Shown piece by piece: positions 62,260 through 64,000 of a DNA stretch of 64,000 nucleotides. The DNA is taken from assembly GCA_049841275.1 (NCBI GenBank), contig JASGDN010000042.1:1-64000 (forward strand). The letters run 5' to 3'. Both the position numbers and the translations under genes were made by a program. Positions within the stretch are counted from its first letter, which is position 1. Every line of letters begins with the position of its first letter. Source of the DNA: JASGDN01 sp049841275. Its GTDB lineage: Bacteria > Chloroflexota > Chloroflexia > Thermomicrobiales > UBA6265. The notes below the pieces were generated by a model. It saw only the letters and a list, made by a program, of their open reading frames with translations, was not told the origin of the DNA and made no database searches.

Positions 62260-62945
62260 CGCGCCTCGACCAGCCGCTGCAACTCGTTCACGATCTCCTC
62301 GACCGTCCTGCCGTCCGTGAGGATATGCACGGCATCGTCTGCGGCCCGCAGCGGGGCGACATCACGGCCGGAGTCGTACGCATCGCGACGGCGCAGGTCT
62401 TCCAGCACCTCATCGTAGGTCATGCTGGAGTCATGCCCCGCACGTTCCGCCCAACGACGACGCGCCCGTTCCTCCGGGCTGGCATCCAGATAGATCTTGA
62501 GGCCGGCGTTCGGGGTCACGACCGTACCGATGTCCCGTCCGACCATCACCACGGGAACGCCATCGGCAATCCGGCGCTGCACGTCGAGCAGGGCCGCCCG
62601 GACCTGCGGATACGCCGACACCTGCGAGACATCGGCATCGACCTCCGGCGTGCGAATGGCCCAGGTGACATCCTCGCCATCCACGAGGACGTCGATCAGC
62701 CGGCCGTCGTCGATGGATGGACGCGCAAGCTGAATGTCGAGCGCCGCCGCTAGGTCTCCCAACGCATCGCCATCGTCGAGCGAGACGCGGCGGCGTTGGG
62801 CGGCCAGCGTCACGGCGCGATAGAGCGATCCCGTATCGAACAGGAGCGAACCAGTGGCCTCGGCAAGCAAGCGGGCGACGGTCGTCTTACCGGCCGCTCC
62901 CGGACCGTCGATCGCGATGACCCTGCGATGGTCGTGAGCCGTCAT
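62232..62945 (-). CDS. cmk: Cytidylate kinase
   Basis: A 237-residue kinase that phosphorylates CMP and dCMP. P-loop GPGAAGKT is at 14-21; LLFDTGSLYRAVTL, VSQVSAYPQVRAALLDVQRRIA, GVPVVMVGRDIGTVVTPNAGLKIYLDAS and RRRDAYDSGRDVAPL follow, all family-typical. The ATG at 62945 lies inside the end of rluB (59-base overlap) with GGAG ten bases upstream. It overlaps plsC downstream by 28 bases, so rluB-cmk-plsC form one compact operon. Confidence 0.95.
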   Translation of the reverse strand: MTAHDHRRVIAIDGPGAAGKTTVARLLAEATGSLLFDTGSLYRAVTLAAQRRRVSLDDGDALGDLAAALDIQLARPSIDDGRLIDVLVDGEDVTWAIRTPEVDADVSQVSAYPQVRAALLDVQRRIADGVPVVMVGRDIGTVVTPNAGLKIYLDASPEERARRRWAERAGHDSSMTYDEVLEDLRRRDAYDSGRDVAPLRAADDAVHILTDGRTVEEIVNELQRLVEARWAAYGVTS

Positions 62946-64000
62946 TCGGTTGTGTGCTCCGTTGTGGTGGGCGAGCGTTGCCGCCGCTACGGGACGGGCG
63001 GTCGCGTCGGTCGGGATCTCGATCATCGCGCTTCGGCCGGCGGATACGCTCCCCCTGCCCGGCACGCTTCCAGGCGTCCTTTTCCGGCTTCGCGGGCAGA
63101 GGCCGCTGCGTGCGCTCGGACGAACCGGACGGCGTAGGATTGTCGTCCTCGGCCGTCCGCGACGGTGGGCGGCGTCCACGTTCGCGACGCGGGACGTGCG
63201 CGTATGCCGCGAGGTGCTCCTGTTCGGGTTCGCCAGCCTTCTGCGCCGCCTTTCCGCCATGACGGAAGTCGATTGGCGGGCCGACGTGGATCGTCCGCCC
63301 CTGATTCGCCCGGTCGGCATCCTCTGCGGGCAGTCCGACTGCATCGTACAACTGGAGGACCTCGCCGGTGGAAAGATCGCGCCAGTTGGCGAGCGGCAGG
63401 CCGGCAAGTGCGATCGGGCCGAGCCGCATCCGGCGCAGACGCACGACCTTGATCCCGACCATCTCCATCATCCGCCGCACGACGTGGTAGATGCCCTCGT
63501 GGAGGACGATCTTGATAGTCGCCCCCTCGCCGGTCTCGCGCAGAAGACGGCACTCCTCCGGCACCACGAGCCGTCCGGAAACCATCAGGCCGTCCTTCAC
63601 CTCTTGCAGTTGGGCGCCAGTGGGGCGTTCCCTTGCGAGGACGTGATACTCCTTCGCGAGGCCGTAGCGCGGGTGCATCACGCGATTGGCGAGGGCACCG
63701 TCGTTGGTGAAGAGCAGCAGGCCTTCCGTATCGCGGTCGAGCCTGCCAACGGGGTAGACGCGCTCCGGCACATCCACCAGGTGCATCACGGTCCAGCGTT
63801 GCCGCTCGTCGCTGACGGTGGTGATGAAGCCGCTCGGCTTGTTGAGGATGAGGATGCGCGTCTTCTGCGACCGCACGGACCTGTTATCGACCTCGATCCG
63901 GTCGCGGAGCGGATCGACTCGCGTACCAAGCTCGCGCACGACCGTGCCGTTCACCGAAACGCGGCCCTCGACGATCATCGTCTCGGCTGCACGGCGAGAG
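62887..64000 (-). CDS. rluB: Pseudouridine synthase RluB-type, partial at window edge
   Basis: The reading frame is open past base 64000, so the N-terminus is missing. The visible part starts inside the S4 RNA-binding domain (SRRAAETMIVEGRVSVNG), then the synthase domain with PSGFITTVSDE, the catalytic aspartate in GRLDRDTEGLLLFTNDG, and GIYHVVRRMMEMVG. The last 130 residues are a Pro/Arg/Asp/Ser-rich basic tail not found in E. coli RluB. It modifies a uridine in 23S rRNA. The stop overlaps the start of cmk by 59 bases. Confidence 0.93.
   Translation of the reverse strand, partial: SRRAAETMIVEGRVSVNGTVVRELGTRVDPLRDRIEVDNRSVRSQKTRILILNKPSGFITTVSDERQRWTVMHLVDVPERVYPVGRLDRDTEGLLLFTNDGALANRVMHPRYGLAKEYHVLARERPTGAQLQEVKDGLMVSGRLVVPEECRLLRETGEGATIKIVLHEGIYHVVRRMMEMVGIKVVRLRRMRLGPIALAGLPLANWRDLSTGEVLQLYDAVGLPAEDADRANQGRTIHVGPPIDFRHGGKAAQKAGEPEQEHLAAYAHVPRRERGRRPPSRTAEDDNPTPSGSSERTQRPLPAKPEKDAWKRAGQGERIRRPKRDDRDPDRRDRPSRSGGNARPPQRSTQPNDGSRPSQGHRDRRSGSGR

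Overview
The window looks like a piece of a GC-rich, single-copy chromosome of a Chloroflexota bacterium, most likely of the Thermomicrobia type. This is an inference. It rests on the high GC content, a menaquinone gene (menA), the MEP isoprenoid gene ispG, a single-chain glycyl-tRNA synthetase, a Gram-positive-like ABC gene repertoire, and exported proteins carrying Pro/Ala/Ser linkers of the 'SPVASP' kind. I see no rRNA, tRNA, CRISPR array or prophage.

Layout. 1-127: right end of an insertion sequence (transposase C-terminus plus terminal repeat). 309-1559: two membrane proteins. 1678-4717: an OpuC-type compatible-solute importer on the minus strand that is visibly decaying; its binding protein carries an in-frame amber codon and its second permease is a remnant. 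4808-8680: a LolD/MacB-like ATPase with a large FtsX-type permease. 8816-15735: housekeeping genes (pyruvate kinase, argininosuccinate synthase, MOSC protein, two-domain M16 peptidase) and a small unknown gene. 15999-20832: an accessory stretch (sarcosine-oxidase-like enzyme, truncated VOC gene, ThuA protein, Gfo/Idh/MocA oxidoreductase, phosphoesterase). 21033-24810: a nitrate/sulfonate/THI5-type ABC importer with menA as the apparent last gene of the operon.

25143-40588 is the most interesting region and reads as a polysaccharide (probably uronate-containing) utilisation locus. On the minus strand lie a DUF2264 protein, a heparinase II/III-family lyase, a large Tat-exported family-5 binding protein and the four other parts of an oligopeptide-type ABC importer. 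On the plus strand lie a GntR/FCD regulator, a second Gfo/Idh/MocA oxidoreductase, a DUF993 protein and a xylose-isomerase-like TIM barrel. Three copies of the decamer ATATGATATA occur in the window positions expected of an operator: one immediately downstream of the -10 of a textbook TTGACA-17-TATCCT promoter driving the lyase/importer operon, one overlapping the -10 of a TTGACA-16-TATGAT promoter ahead of the regulator operon, and one about 90 bp before the regulator. Together they suggest one regulon for depolymerisation, uptake and intracellular catabolism, with the last catabolic steps uncharacterised.

40666-64000 is mostly housekeeping: ispG and a triple-PDZ RseP, alanine dehydrogenase, a Xer recombinase, glycyl-tRNA synthetase, a DUF3105/DUF305 pair, a PaiB-like protein, mutY, a DsbA-like protein, coaE, an ABC-F protein, rarD, lysA, the primary sigma factor, obg, plsC, cmk and a partial rluB.

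Two dispersed palindromic repeat families and an IS-derived small element are present. Family 1 (TGTAGGGGCGATC ends) has three intergenic copies. Family 2 forms long hairpins between convergent genes in two places and supplies the last codons of argG. Many gene ends carry long, perfect GC-rich hairpins with no T-tract.
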